This document shows, piece after piece, positions 1 through 10,899 of a DNA stretch of 64,000 bases (the first letter of the stretch is position 1; the number at the start of each line of letters is the position of its first letter). The notes below the pieces were generated by a model that was given only the letters and a program-made list of their open reading frames with translations, was not told the DNA's origin and searched no databases. The translations under genes were made by a program, and so were the position numbers. The DNA lies in contig NW_018343985.1 in NCBI RefSeq assembly GCF_002099425.1, forward strand, positions 1,392,001 to 1,456,000. Reading direction: 5' to 3'. Origin of the DNA: Phascolarctos cinereus. Taxonomy: Eukaryota; Chordata; Mammalia; Diprotodontia; Phascolarctidae.

Positions 1-290
1 AAGAGGAGTTTATTTGGGACTTAGAGAAAACCAGGGAGTTCAGTAATTGGAATGGAGGAGCAAGAGTACCCCATGCCTGGGGGACAGTCCAAGAAAATGC
101 CCAGAACTTAGAGATGGAATCTTTTCTTCTTAGAACACCTAGTGTCAAATCAAAAAGGACATTTTGGGGAATAAGGTATCAAAAAGTTGGGAAGGAAGGT
201 GGGGGGTGTTAAGAAGAAAATGCTAAACAGAGCATTTTGGATTTCTTTGTGGAGGCAATAAGGAGCCATTGGAGTCTGGTGAGTGTGTGT
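1..290 (-). mobile_element. L2 LINE fragment, 3' part, cut by window start
   Basis: Read on the minus strand this matches the end of L2 ORF2 and the start of its 3' region. The plus-strand signature runs from 'GGGAGTTCAGTAATTGG' through 'CCATGCCTGGGGGACAG' to 'GGCAATAAGGAGCCATTGGA'. The same consensus is seen more completely at 39335-39985. It is old and diverged, and its start lies outside the window. Confidence 0.75.
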
Positions 291-1139
291 ATGTGTAACA
301 TGTGGGTGAGAAGAAGAAATCAAACAAATAGCTTTTCTTTAGTTTACTATTGTCATATCTGTATATATTATAGATCTAGATGATATATCAATAACTATCT
401 ATATGCAAATAAAAATATAGACATAGGTCATTTAAATACAAATGTAGAAGTACCGTTAGATCGGGTTATTTTTTTTTCCTTTGAGAAATATCTGTTCATA
501 TCCTTTGACCGTTTTTCAGTCAAAATCAGTTCATAGCTAGAATATAGAGACTCTATTAATGGAAATAAAGGGGGAGTAATGGAATAAAATGGATTTTAAA
601 AATGGCATCTAAAATCATTTAAAAAATATAAGTATTAAGTATTCAAATTTGAATTTGAAGGTGGATTATTTTTTCCTATATTCTCTGGTATGGCAAAGAT
701 CTCACTCCAACCTACTTACCACTCATCCCTGCCACCTAAGATACACATAACATACCCTTTAACCACATTGCTGAACCAGTTATTCAGATTTTGCTCAGCC
801 CCATTTCTAAATAGACTCACTTCACGCTGGCTCATCCATTTCCTCTCTAATTCTTCTCTGCCCTTGGGAACATCCACACCACTTTCAATTATTAACTCTT
901 CAATCCCTTTCAACTTTCCTCCCAACAATTCTTTCAACTTCTTCTTTTCATTATGCCCTGTTTTTACCATAAATAATTTAGATTTGAGCTCCACAAAGAA
1001 GAACGCGGAAATTTGATGGAAGACCAATTAAGCTTTGTCATTATAATTCAATTCTGTACATCTTGTTAAGAGCATTTCCTCCTTCTCACCAGCCCAGGAA
1101 TAGATAATTCCCCTATCTTCAGATTTGGACCTACTGCCA
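291..1139. other. Unassigned A+T-rich sequence
   Basis: I recognise no repeat or gene here. Overlapping open frames on both strands (plus 690-1016, 108 aa; minus 716-1027, 103 aa) have no domain, signal peptide or homology I recognise. They are most likely chance. Confidence 0.5.
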
Positions 1140-1722
1140 CCCTTTATAGGATAGGTCCTTATTACTACTGACCTGTGCTATGACAGTATAACAGCTTCCT
1201 TATAGATCTTATCACCACTTCTTCTCTTGTCTACAATCTATTCTTCATACTGATTCCAGAGTAGTTATCATTATACATAGACCTAGTCACCTCACTGTTT
1301 AGTTAAAAATATTTAATGGCTCCTTTTTTTTTGGAGGTTGGGCAAGGCATTTAAGGACTTCCACAATAAATGTAGCAAACTCCATTTCCTACTTGATCTC
1401 ATATTGGAGCTGTTCATATTCCATTTTTCTTCAGATACTTCAGCTAAACTTTACCATTCTATGTCCTAAAGAAGCTCTAATGCACCATTTTATGCTTGTC
1501 TTTATGTCTATGAAGTCTTCCCTTTTCTTCAATTGCTGTTGAATCTCTATCATCCTTTAAAGCCCAGCTCAATTATCACCCCTTCTGGGAAAGCTTCTCA
1601 AATCTACCTTCTTCCCTTAACTTCCATTTCCAAGTCACTAACAGCTTCTTCCAAAATCTTAGAACTTTATTTCATATATCAATTTATTTCATACCTCTTT
1701 CATACATTTGTCATACATTATT
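1140..1722 (+). mobile_element. L2 LINE, ORF2 C-terminus and 3' end, diverged
   Basis: The order of blocks follows L2 ORF2 in the plus direction: 'ACAGCTTCCTTATAG', 'CTACAATCTATTCTTCATAC', 'TTTAATGGCTCC', 'GGCATTTAAGGACTTCCAC', then 'CTTTAAAGCCCAGCTCAA' and 'CTTCTGGGAAAGCTTC'. Many substitutions and small gaps mark an ancient copy. It runs into a TA-rich microsatellite. Confidence 0.7.
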
Positions 1723-1818
1723 CTGTATTATATATATACACATATTTGTATATATATATGTATATATATACACATATATGTATGTTTATACACACACATA
1801 TGTATATGTATATATAAA
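1723..1818. repeat. TA/CACATA-rich microsatellite
   Basis: Imperfect alternating purine-pyrimidine (TATA, CACATA, TGTATA) units. It gives rise to meaningless Tyr/Ile/His-rich open frames. Confidence 0.9.
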
Positions 1819-2439
1819 ATTTCTGTGCTAGACTGAAATCTTTATTGAGGAAAGGACAAAATTTAATCTAGTATTTTTGCCCCCCAGCACAAAGCACTGA
1901 TTTTTATACATTGAAGATACTTCATAAATCAATTTTATGTTAAATTGTTATGTTAACTGTTAAATTGAATAAGATACATTTTAATAGAGACATCATTTTT
2001 TCTTGTATTTTGGTTAGCAATATATGTTATGTACTAATTCATCCATCATGTGTCTGACATAAAATATTATGTAATATAAATATGGCATGTTTACATAAAC
2101 ATATACATATTTATCCATGACATACAAATATACACATGCCTAAATCATAGGTGTGTATAAAAATGCATATACTGTAGTTGACAAAAACGTATACCTTCTC
2201 TCTCTTAGAAAATAAATAATAAAAAATAAGAAAATAATGAAATAATAATAAAGGTGGGAAAATAAAGTTACACAAAAATAAGCAACATTTTGAAAAATCT
2301 GACATTATTTTCAGTATTCTACATACATGGGCTACTGTGTCTGAAAAAAAAAGGAAAGTAAACTTTCCTATATCCTTTCAGCAGTTTGTTTGGTCATTCA
2401 AATCTCCCTGTGTTTAGTTTTGAAATTTTTATTTATTAT
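1819..2439. other. Unassigned A+T-rich sequence
   Basis: I see no recognisable element. The stretch is A+T rich with short A runs and no coding signal. Confidence 0.5.
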
Positions 2440-2652
2440 TCTTTCCATTAACTCAACTCAAGTAATTTTGTATGTTGTTCTTCTGGCTCCTTTTACTTCA
2501 GGTGGATCAACTCATGAAACTCTATTTTTCTGATATCAACCTATTCATTTTCTCTTACATCAAAAAATATTTTGCTATATTCCTCTACCACTATTTATTT
2601 GGTTTATCCCATATGAAAAGTATTTGCTTTGTTTCCAATTATTTTTTATCAT
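2440..2652 (-). mobile_element. L1 3'-region fragment (antisense)
   Basis: Antisense L1 3'-region signature on the plus strand: 'TTGTATGTTGTTCTTCTGGC' followed by the 'CATTTTCTCTTACATC' and 'TTTGTTTCCAATTATTTTTT' blocks. These correspond to the marsupial L1 segment seen antisense at 58298-58925 and sense at 52850-53450. It is strongly diverged. Confidence 0.55.
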
Positions 2653-2654
2653 TT

Positions 2655-2785
2655 TGATAGTATGTAATCTCTTTGAGACCAGGGACTGTTTCATACCTGT
2701 CTTTATAAACCATAGTGCCTAAAACATGAGCGAGCATATCATAGGCACTTAGTATGTTTGTTGCTTGCTTGAATTTTTAATACAA
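2655..2785 (+). mobile_element. L2 LINE 3' tail
   Basis: Contains the L2 3'-end order 'CTCTTTGAGACCAGGGACTG', 'AGTGCCTAAAACA' and 'CATAGGCACTTAGTATG', equivalent to 'gggcagggactgt...cacatagtaggtgctta'. Only the terminal part survives, as usual for 5'-truncated LINEs. Confidence 0.75.
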
Positions 2786-3202
2786 AAATACAATGTAGTT
2801 ACTTTAAATAGACTGTTTCTCTCAAAAATAGTAATAGCTTACCATTTATTTACATTTTATATATGCACTCAACAATCCTTGAAATTCATTTTTAGTGTAC
2901 TCATTTAACCTAGAATAATGGTATTTGAGAAAAAGGAAGTATTATGTGCTAGTTCCACTTCCTAGAACACACAAAGTCTCTTCCCTTCAGCACTGCTAAT
3001 GCTGAATAACACAGAGAAGTAGAAAAACATAACCATTTGAACTAACCATAATTACTCTGGGATTGTGGACCAGTGTCTACTGTATTTTTGAATAATAAAG
3101 ATGTTAAATACAACTTCATATCATGGTGGGACTGTTGCGGGCATTCTCTACTTTCATTTAAATGTCCTATTAGTTCCTTTGATTTTTTTTATATAAGAAT
3201 CA
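2786..3202. other. Unassigned sequence
   Basis: No repeat, RNA or coding signal recognised. Confidence 0.5.
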
Positions 3203-3405
3203 AAAGAAGGTTCATAGAAACATTGATTTAGAATTTGAAGGGACTTTTAAGAGAATCGAATCTAATGCTATTAATTTGACAAATGACAAAACTGGAGGCC
3301 ATAGAGGAGGAAGTCTTTATTCAAGTTCACACAGGTAGTAAGGGGCAGAACCAGGATTTGAACCAGGAGCTCTGGACCTAAATTGCATTCACTTTGCACT
3401 TTTTT
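3203..3405 (+). mobile_element. CR1/L3 LINE 3' end
   Basis: Follows the CR1/L3 3'-end pattern 'gatttagagctggaagggacc...gatgaggaaactgaggc...ggtcacacag': here 'GATTTAGAATTTGAAGGGAC', 'GACAAAACTGGAGGCC', 'TCACACAGGTAGTAAG' and 'GGATTTGAACCAGGAGCTC'. It is an ancient amniote LINE remnant. The next 180 bp, to the tetranucleotide tract, is unassigned. Confidence 0.75.
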
Positions 3406-3590
3406 TAATGCTGCCTTTGATTTGTTTAAATCAGTAAATTTTTATCAATTTACCACTGTGTTCAAAAGACTGTGTTATATTGTGGAAACAGTGGACACAG
3501 AGATTGAAGAAGATACAAACACTGTGCAAATGGAGTTAGCAGGAGAGAGAAAACTTCCTTCATAACCACACTAAGAGGTAAGTAGTGAAA

Positions 3591-3614
3591 ATCTATCTAC
3601 TATCATCTATCTAC

Positions 3615-3668
<54 letters not shown>

Positions 3669-3669
3669 G

Positions 3670-3703
<34 letters not shown>
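3591..3703. repeat. (CTAT)n/(CTGT)n microsatellite
   Basis: Near-perfect tetranucleotide array of CTAT units with an internal block of CTGT units near 3668-3690. It is followed to about 3800 by looser ATAC/TATG sequence. Such arrays are usually length-polymorphic. Confidence 0.97.
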
Positions 3704-3799
3704 GGTCTACATAGAAAAAGATATATATACACACATACATATGTATGCACATATGTGTGTAGATCTGTATTATGCATCTATGTTTATCTAGATACATAT

Positions 3800-4921
3800 G
3801 CTCACATACACAAGACTGGACCTGTAATTCTATCAATGTAGGGAAGTTACATAAAGGAAACTTCTTGTACCAAAGAATTTCCAAATTGTGCCATCTACTA
3901 GGTACTAAGTGATTGGACTTAGTACTAACCCTGTGTTTTCCAAACCAAAAATGAAAGTGTCTCCACCTCAAGGAAGTTATATTCTATTATTTAAAGTAAA
4001 ATACAAACTAAAATCTCTAACTTTTTTTAGAGGCTATGAAGCAAAAGAGCCTTTAGGAGTATGAGTAGAAGTTCACTATAGCTAAATTACCACATGCAGT
4101 GATTTTTCTTTTGGCCAGGCTTTAAACTTCCATTGGAGGGGAAAATGTAAAACTCTGCAGTCTTGAGACATCCCATGACTGTGCTAGGAGGTATTTACAC
4201 AAGATCTATTTCTTCTGCTGGGAATACACAGTCCAAGTTTTCCTTTTTGTTCTGGACACTTCTTCCACTAAACCATTCTTTTCCTCAGAGGACAGAAGTA
4301 AATAGCACGATTTGTGTTTCAAAGTCGACGGGCTGTTGCTGCAATGTAAGGAAGCCAATGGTAAATGGGCAAAATGTGAGAAATAAATAAGAAAAATGGG
4401 GCAGCTGAAATAAATCTTTTATGATACCTTCTCTCCTTCATTTATCTGGGAACGGTCCTTTACCTCTGCTACAGGTGACGAAAAATAGCAGAGATTGCTG
4501 GTTTGAAATATTCCTGAGAAAATTACTTTAGCATCAAGGTAATTTCACAACAGTTTCAAAAATACTCTTGTAAACACTTGGAAAAAATGGAAGACTCCTG
4601 ATCAAATTACAGAAAGCAATGATTGATTTCCTGATACTAGTTAGGGAATAGTATTATATGATTACTATTGTTCTATTTTCATAGTTCTGATGTTACATAA
4701 TTATAGAAGTATTGGCCCTCTTTGCCCAATCCATTATAATAAGATATTGTTGCTTTTAAAATCTCCTAATGACATAAGAGTTTTCTAGATTTAGTGCTTT
4801 TTGAGTGGTCATCAAACCATTACAATTTCATCATTTATTGGTGTTGATGGTATTTTTTTTTTTTGCAACTGACTTTGCAAGGTTTTCTTTTGTATTTCAT
4901 GTAATTGGTAAGGCTGGGAAA
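3800..4921. other. Unassigned sequence
   Basis: I recognise no mobile element or gene. A 75-aa open frame at 4163-4390 has no recognisable family and no initiation or splice context. A T run lies at about 4853-4864. Confidence 0.5.
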
Positions 4922-5045
4922 TGAGACGCAATGTATCCTAGTGGATGGGGTGCTGGCCTGGGAGTCAAGAAGAAGTAGGTGAATTCTTACCATTGTTATA
5001 GGCTAACTGTTATAAGTATGGCCAACTCACAACCCATCAGATGTG
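4922..5045 (+). mobile_element. MIR/CORE-type SINE, 5' half
   Basis: The tRNA-like head is visible as 'CCTAGTGGATGGGGTGCTGG' followed by 'CTGGGAGTCAAGAAGAAGTA'. The CORE and tail are lost or too diverged to read. Confidence 0.65.
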
Positions 5046-5282
5046 AGTGTAATTGTCTAAGATTACTATTATAGATGAATTGTTGATTCACATAGGCAGT
5101 ATTTCCACAAAAGGAGTTCCGTACACCTAGTTAATCACAGATCTGGCAAAGGTAAATGGAATTTATTTTTTCATTTCTTAAGAGAATGGTAACATTATTA
5201 CTAAAGGTGAGCCATTAGAGCCTCATAAAGTCTTCTTATCTCACAATGAGAATGAAAAGAACATTCCTCTTGTTAGCCAGGA

Positions 5283-5396
5283 GAACTTGGGTAAAACATC
5301 CTCTCTGGATCTGCATCTTCATCTACAAAACAAGAGATTGGACTAGATCACCTAGAATATTCTTTCAACTCTATATCCATGATCCTATCCCATTAT
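5283..5396 (+). mobile_element. Ther/MIR-type SINE, 3' half
   Basis: Shows 'CTTCATCTACAAAACAAGAG', then 'TTGGACTAGATCACCTAGAA' and 'CCATGATCCTATC'. This is the usual CORE-to-tail order of the therian SINE ('ggactagatgacct...atctatgatcct'). Confidence 0.8.
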
Positions 5397-5399
5397 ATT

Positions 5400-5805
5400 G
5401 ATGAACCACACTTTTTCTGTGATTCCAGGACAGGGAAAATCTGGGCACTTTTCCTCTCCTTTCAGTGTCTTTAGGCCTTCAAGGAAGAGTCAGTGATCAA
5501 TGGAGATTTTTCTCAATGCTCATTTGGTTCAGTCCTTAGGAAAGAACACATAAACAGTTCTTGGAATGGGCTGAATAATGTAAATCTCCTAATAACATGA
5601 GTTTTTTTGGAGACCCATTGAAGAGTAAACAGAAGAGTTATTTTCCTTCTCTTATGAAAGGAACAGCCTATACTATGTCTAGGAGCATTCTGATTTTGAA
5701 GGGGAAAAATGAAGGAATGAATTTGTTAGTGAATAAGCAGGTGCTACCAAATCTACAAGGTACTTAGACACTGTGGTAAGTGCCAGGGTACAAAGACAGA
5801 ATTGA
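5400..5805. other. Unassigned sequence
   Basis: I see no repeat family or gene. A minus-strand 165-aa frame (5679-6176) starts in the microsatellite below and is not considered coding. Confidence 0.5.
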
Positions 5806-6055
5806 AACATTCTCTTTCTGTTTCTGTCTCTGTATGTCTCTCGATCTCTCTCTGTCTTTCTCATAGACATATGTGTGTGTGTGTATGTATGTATGCACAC
5901 AACAGCATATAGATTCATACACATGCACATACATTTTGTATACACATAAACACACGCACACAATACAATACATACACCCACACTCACCTTGTCCCCCACA
6001 TATGTGTGTATGTATATGTCTATATCTGTATATATAAGTATATAAAATTTATATT
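5806..6055. repeat. Compound CT, TG/CA and TATG microsatellite
   Basis: A CT-rich stretch (to about 5862) passes into TG, then CA/CATA-rich, then TATA-rich sequence. The low complexity accounts for the Cys/Val/Tyr/His-rich open frames on the minus strand. Confidence 0.9.
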
Positions 6056-6254
6056 TTGTAGGCACAGTGGTAAATTTCATAGGATTACTGTTTTTGGAAT
6101 CATTCAAGGATCTTTGGAAAATAGTAATCATTGTTGTAGAAACAAGAATAGCTTTTCCCAACAGGTGAGGTCCCACAATATCATCTGTGCTTTTTCACAT
6201 GGAAAATATAAAGAGAGAAAACAATTTCTCAGGTTACAACATAAGTCAGGCTGC

Positions 6255-6402
6255 ACTAATTCAATTCAGCAAACATTTATCAACATTGATTAGGTGGCAC
6301 TGCATTAGGCATTGAGTTTAAAAACAAAAACAAAAATAAAACAAACAAATAAAATCCAAATCACTTCTTACCTTTAAGGAGCTGATATTCTTCTGAATTT
6401 TA
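6255..6402 (-). mobile_element. L2 LINE 3' tail (antisense)
   Basis: The plus strand reads 'TTCAGCAAACATTTATCAAC', 'GCACTGCATTAGGCATTG' and 'CCTTTAAGGAGCTGATATTC'. This is the reverse complement of the L2 3' end, with an A-rich expansion (about 6320-6355) in the middle. Confidence 0.7.
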
Positions 6403-7341
6403 GGATGGAGACATTTGTCAAAAAGACAACTTAAAAGTATTTTATTAATGACATTGAGCCAACTAAATGTTTGCCTCTGTTTAGCCCAGGCCTTCTACTG
6501 ACACATATTTAGACTTTTCTTTCACTTGAATACTTGTCCTTTATCTCCAATTTTCAACGTATTATCTCTCACCCAAAGGTACTGTATTCTCTGGTGTCAT
6601 GCCTTCAACCTCTCTCCTAGTTAGTCAATTGACACCAATTATTTCCCTTCTCTCTCTTTCATTTTTCAAAATGTCCAGTGATTTCCAACCAGCTTTTATT
6701 CAATTCTAACTTTTGGCTTCACATTTTACTCCAACTTAAATCATCACTTTGTTCTTGTTTTATCTCATTTTTTTTCCATTCAATTAAGGTAAGCTTATAG
6801 TACAGCCTCTCACATAAACACCTCCTCTGGTGCCTTATCATGATGTAGAATTGATCACAGGCTTTCAAAGGCTTCACCAGCAAAGGACAGATTCTGTCAG
6901 GTTTTGCCATTCCAGAAAGGCTTGCAATGGTCCAGCAGCAACAGAATGTGGCTCATATTCAAGAAATAGACAAACTATAGAGAAGATAACTCCTTGGGAA
7001 TAAGGGGCTTCTTTTGCCACTACTCTGCCACAACCTCACCAGAAATAGATAGAGATTTGAGGGTCATTTTATAATTTTCTTCATTTATGCAGTTGTATAG
7101 CCAAATATTTTTCCATCTAAATATGAAAAAAATTACAAACTGGCCCTCAATCATCTGTTTCTCCAGAGACTGTGGCAGAGTAGTGGCAAATGATGCAGAG
7201 AGTCCTTAAAATTACAACAGCTTTAGGACAGCTATTAACTATTGTTAAATAACATTTAATAGCTTTATTCAGTGACATCCAAATCACTGCACTACTCAAG
7301 GAAATTTGTCATATTGGTATCTAAAGTTGTAATTGAAATTG
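6403..7341. other. Unassigned sequence
   Basis: I find no recognisable element. The minus-strand frame at 6719-6910 (63 aa) shows no family resemblance. Confidence 0.5.
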
Positions 7342-7522
7342 AAAGACTATATGGCCTCTAATATCTCTCCAATTTTGTTTTATTTCCCTTTTTAAAATTG
7401 GTTTAAGATATTTTAATTAAAAAGAACACTTCTCTCTCTTTGCCCCCTTTGAAGAAAGAAAAGAAGGAGGTAAATTAGAAAGAAAGAAGGAAGGAAGGAA
7501 GGAAAGAAGAAAGGCCGTATAA
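7342..7522. repeat. Local duplication copy A, short purine tract
   Basis: This 181-bp unit recurs at 8323-9032. About 115 bp of shared non-repetitive sequence ('ATATGGCCTCTAATATCTCT' to 'TTTGCCCCCTTTGAAGAAAG') differs by only a few substitutions and one small indel. It then has a short GAAA/GGAA tract and ends 'AAGGCCGTATAA'. The left part may derive from a therian SINE tail ('gactagatggcctctaag'). Confidence 0.85.
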
Positions 7523-7611
7523 ATTGCAAAAAGGAGGGTATTTAAGGAAGTTGTATCTCCATAGAAGGATGACTACAGGTTCTACTTAGTAAGATAAATG
7601 ATAGGGATGCC

Positions 7612-7895
7612 AAACACTGGGCATCTTAGTGGAGCAGTGGATAGAATGCTGGGTCTATAGTCATGAAGACCTGCATTCAAATCCAGCCTCTGACATTCAC
7701 TATCTGTGTGACCCTGGACAACCCACTTAGACGCTGCTTGCCTCAGTTTCCTCATCTGTAAAGTGGGCATGATAGTAGTACCTATTCTGCAAGGTTGTTG
7801 TGAGCACGAAATGAGATAATACTTGTAAACTAGGACAGTGCCTGACACATAGTAAGCAATATGTGAATGTTAGGCATTACTATTATTTTCTAGAG
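7612..7895 (+). mobile_element. CORE/MIR-type SINE, near full length
   Basis: Head 'GGAGCAGTGGATAGAATGCT', B-box region 'CTATCTGTGTGACCCTGGAC', CORE 'CAGTTTCCTCATCTGTAAAG', then 'AGGTTGTTGTGAGCACGAAA', and 3' end 'CAGTGCCTGACACATAGTAA'. All segments are in order and moderately diverged. Confidence 0.92.
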
Positions 7896-8322
7896 GTGAT
7901 ATATTCATCTCACTGGGAAGTATCCATTTTTTTTTTTGCCTTCCAGGTTTTTTTGGGGGGGGAGGGCAAGACACATTGTTTTGTTGTAAAAAGACTCAAA
8001 TGAGCATAAAGTTCTGCTTTCTAGCTCTCCCTCTAATTATGAAGAAAATTTGAACTCTCACTTTGAACTATACTAATACATTGTCCAAAAGATATCTATT
8101 ACAGTGAAGGAAAATCATGTACATGGAAAAGGAAATGCCACTTCTGGAATTTCAAGTTAGAACTAATGAGGACCCACAACACGTTGACCTGACTATGTGT
8201 TACAATTCTCTCCCTTCCTTAAATTTTACTTGCATTAAATTTGAGTACCAAATGAGACAAGCTAGACATACTAATTCCTTTCCCCTGCAAGAAGATATTA
8301 AGCTTTAGGAGTCATCAGTTCA
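7896..8322. other. Unassigned sequence between duplication copies
   Basis: It holds a T run (about 7928-7938) and a G run (about 7955-7962), with no recognised element. The 63-aa frame at 8117-8308 has no visible family. Confidence 0.5.
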
Positions 8323-8457
8323 AAAGACTATATGGCCTCTAAGATCTCTCCAATTTTGTTTTATTTCCCTTTTTAAAATTGGTTTAAGGTATTTTAATAA
8401 AAAAAATTCTCTCTCTTTGCCCCCTTTGAAGAAAGAAAGGAAGGAAGGAAGGAAGGA

Positions 8458-8501
<44 letters not shown>

Positions 8502-8578
8502 AGAAGAAAGAAAGAAAGAAGGAAAGAAGGAAAGAAGAAAGAAGAAAGAAAGAAGAAAGAAAGAAAGAAAGAAAGAAA

Positions 8579-8610
<32 letters not shown>

Positions 8611-8641
8611 GAGGGAAGAAAGAAAAGAAAGAAAGAAAGAA

Positions 8642-8692
<51 letters not shown>

Positions 8693-8733
8693 GAGGGAAG
8701 AAGGAAAGAAAGAAAGAAAGGAGGGAAGAAGGA

Positions 8734-8802
<69 letters not shown>

Positions 8803-9032
8803 AGAAAGAAAGAAAGAAAGAAAAGAAAGAAGAAAGAAAGAAAGAAAGAAAGAAAGAAGGAAGGAAGGAAGGAAGGAAGGAAGGAAGGAAGGAAGGAAGG
8901 AAGGAAGGAAGGAAGGAAGGAAAGAAGGAAAGAAGGAAGGCAAGAAGGAAGGAAGGAAGGAAGGAAAGAAGGAAAGAAGGAAGGAAGGAAGGAAGGAAAG
9001 AAGGAAGAAAGGAAAGAAGGAAGGCCATATAA
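8323..9032. repeat. Local duplication copy B with about 590-bp GAAA/GGAA tract
   Basis: The same flanks as copy A (7342-7522) surround a purine tract of GAAA units (about 8456-8856) and GGAA units (about 8857-9024), with scattered GAAGAAA and GGAGGGAA variants. Long Lys/Arg/Glu (plus) and Phe/Leu/Ser (minus) frames of 213-253 aa are artefacts of the tetranucleotide. Its near-mirror symmetry and strand asymmetry suit triplex (H-DNA) formation, which is inference. Confidence 0.95.
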
Positions 9033-9254
9033 CAAATATGATTAATGAAACAAAACAAATTTGCATATTGACCATGTCCAAAAATGTACATCTTGAGTCT
9101 CCCAGAAATCTACCAGGTTATGTTTAAGGTGCTTCATTATGGATTCCCTAGAATTAAGGTTGGTCATTGCCTATTGATGGGTTGTTGATTTTCTAAGATT
9201 ATATCTATATCAATATATCTCTAATCAATATCTCCCTACAGATGAGATAGATAT

Positions 9255-9385
9255 AGTTATGACAAAGTAATACATGTATGTATGTACATATATGTATATA
9301 TACATATAAATGTATATGTGTGTGACTATATATGTATGCATGTGTATATAAGTGTATGTATAGGTACCCATATACAATATGTATT
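9255..9385. repeat. TATG/TATA-rich microsatellite
   Basis: Imperfect TATG, CATA and TATA units. Sequence from 9386 to 9660 is very A+T rich (ATAAAT motifs) and otherwise unassigned. Confidence 0.85.
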
Positions 9386-9661
9386 TGGAAATGAATTTTC
9401 TAATTTTATTATTATGATACAAATGAATAAAGCTAATTTCTCTGAGAATGAGTAGTGTGTCTTATAAATGCAGAACTGGAGTATTACATGAAAAAAATCA
9501 TTACTGAATGTATAAATAATATATAAATAAAAAAATAAATATATTTATAAAAAGACAAAATGTATTGCAATATATAAATACACAAATACACAAAATATGA
9601 ATATAACTTATAAAATATATAAATATGTAAAAATACACATATACAAATAAATGATAGATAA

Positions 9662-9876
9662 AAATGGCCTTAGAACCAGAAAGATGTGAAATTTTGTCAT
9701 AGTTCTGTTGCACAGACATTGGCTGTCTGATCCTAAAGGAGTCATTTGATTCTTTAGTGTTCTGAGCATCTCTTTAGTACTCTAATTTGCAGAGAAGGTG
9801 CCAATCTCAATTAGCAGAAGAAATTTGATCATCTTGTAGTTTCCTATGTCAATGGTATCACAGAAAGTCTTTATTC
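9662..9876 (+). mobile_element. Marsupial MIR-variant SINE
   Basis: Belongs to the subfamily whose 3' half reads 'AATTTGCAGAGAAGGTGCCA', 'GTTTCCTATGTCAATGG' and 'TATCACAGAAAG'. Sister copies in this window include 17083-17310, 45795-46010, 54003-54235 and 59275-59480. The head near 9665 is diverged. Confidence 0.75.
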
Positions 9877-9877
9877 A

Positions 9878-9949
<72 letters not shown>
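9877..9949. repeat. (CT)n microsatellite
   Basis: Almost pure CT dinucleotides. It sits between the end of one SINE and the 3' half of another, so it may have grown from a SINE tail. It yields a spurious (RE)n minus-strand frame. Confidence 0.97.
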
Positions 9950-9950
<1 letters not shown>

Positions 9951-10087
9951 ATATCTGTGTATCACTTGCTTGCCTAGTTTCTTCATCTGTAAAATGACCT
10001 GGAGAAGGAAATAGAAAACCACTCCAGTACCATTACCAAGAAAACTATCAAAAAACAAGTCACAAAGAGCTGGATATGACTAAAACA
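9950..10087 (+). mobile_element. MAR1-type SINE, 3' half with RTE-like tail
   Basis: Shows 'TTTCTTCATCTGTAAAATGA', 'CTGGAGAAGGAAATAGAAAA', 'CCACTCCAGTACCATTACCA', then the RTE-like tail 'CACAAAGAGCTGGATATGAC'. In marsupials such SINEs are thought to borrow RTE reverse transcriptase through this shared 3' end. Confidence 0.85.
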
Positions 10088-10124
10088 AAGTACATAACAA
10101 TAATATACACATATTGTTTTTGTC

Positions 10125-10207
10125 TGGACTTGGATTTGAAGTCAGGAAGATGAATCTTCCTGACTCCAGCCCCCAACCTCTATTCATTGTACCACCTAAC
10201 TGCCATA
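10125..10207 (-). mobile_element. SINE head fragment (antisense)
   Basis: The plus strand ends 'CATTGTACCACCTAACTGCC', the reverse complement of the SINE head 'ggcagctaggtggcacagtg'. 'TTCCTGACTCCAG' precedes it. Beyond it, to about 10310, is TATG/CACA-rich sequence. Confidence 0.75.
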
Positions 10208-10310
10208 TGATTATATACATATGTATAAATGTGTGTATACAGACTTTATCCATATGTGTGGATACAAAGGCACTCACATATACATGTGAATAAATACACA
10301 CATATGATTT

Positions 10311-10898
10311 GAAATGATGTTATTAGACCTCCTCAAAGAGTCAATGATTATATGATAAAAAAATGAGTTATTTAAATAAATCAGAACACCTAAAAAAAGA
10401 GTAGATTCTTCCTCTTTGTGGTAGATCCAGTTGTTAGAACCTTGCTTTTATTTCTTTTAAAAATTTTGAATACTGAGAAATCACTCAAAAGTTGTGCACT
10501 CTTAGCAAGATTCAGTATTCCACAGTGAAACATCACTTTTCTCATATTGTCATAGTGTTAATTGACCTCTTTCTTCCTGACTATCATAGTATTCCCATAA
10601 GAAAACAAAAATAATTGGTGGATAAGAATAATATTTTACAATCCTTCAATGTAAAAGCAAGTATTATGTGTGGGAGACAAAGGTGTTATTTGCAAATATT
10701 GATGATTCTAAGTAAAAAATGAGAAATTAACCAAAGGAACTCTGCTTGTTATAGTCAGCTTTCAGTTACCTACATAAAAAAAGAACAATTCTCCATTTTT
10801 AGAGATCTTTATTCAATTTGATGACAAATTCATATCTCTATGGAGAAAAGAAATCACCCTAACAGGCTGAAACTTCATATAATATACTTTCGTACCTC
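10311..10898. other. Unassigned sequence
   Basis: No recognisable repeat or gene. Confidence 0.5.
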
Positions 10899-10899
10899 T

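Noticed and set aside
3591-3703. Regularly spaced repeat resembling a CRISPR array
   Set aside because: It is an uninterrupted tetranucleotide microsatellite without spacers, in a vertebrate genome.
5679-6176. 165-aa minus-strand frame rich in Tyr, Val, Cys and His
   Set aside because: Its central part is the CT/TG/CA microsatellite; I see no domain and no conserved start or splice context.
8320-9127. Long Lys/Glu/Arg-rich and Phe/Leu/Ser-rich open frames (213-253 aa)
   Set aside because: They are translations of the GAAA/GGAA tetranucleotide array; any such array without stop codons is open in all frames.
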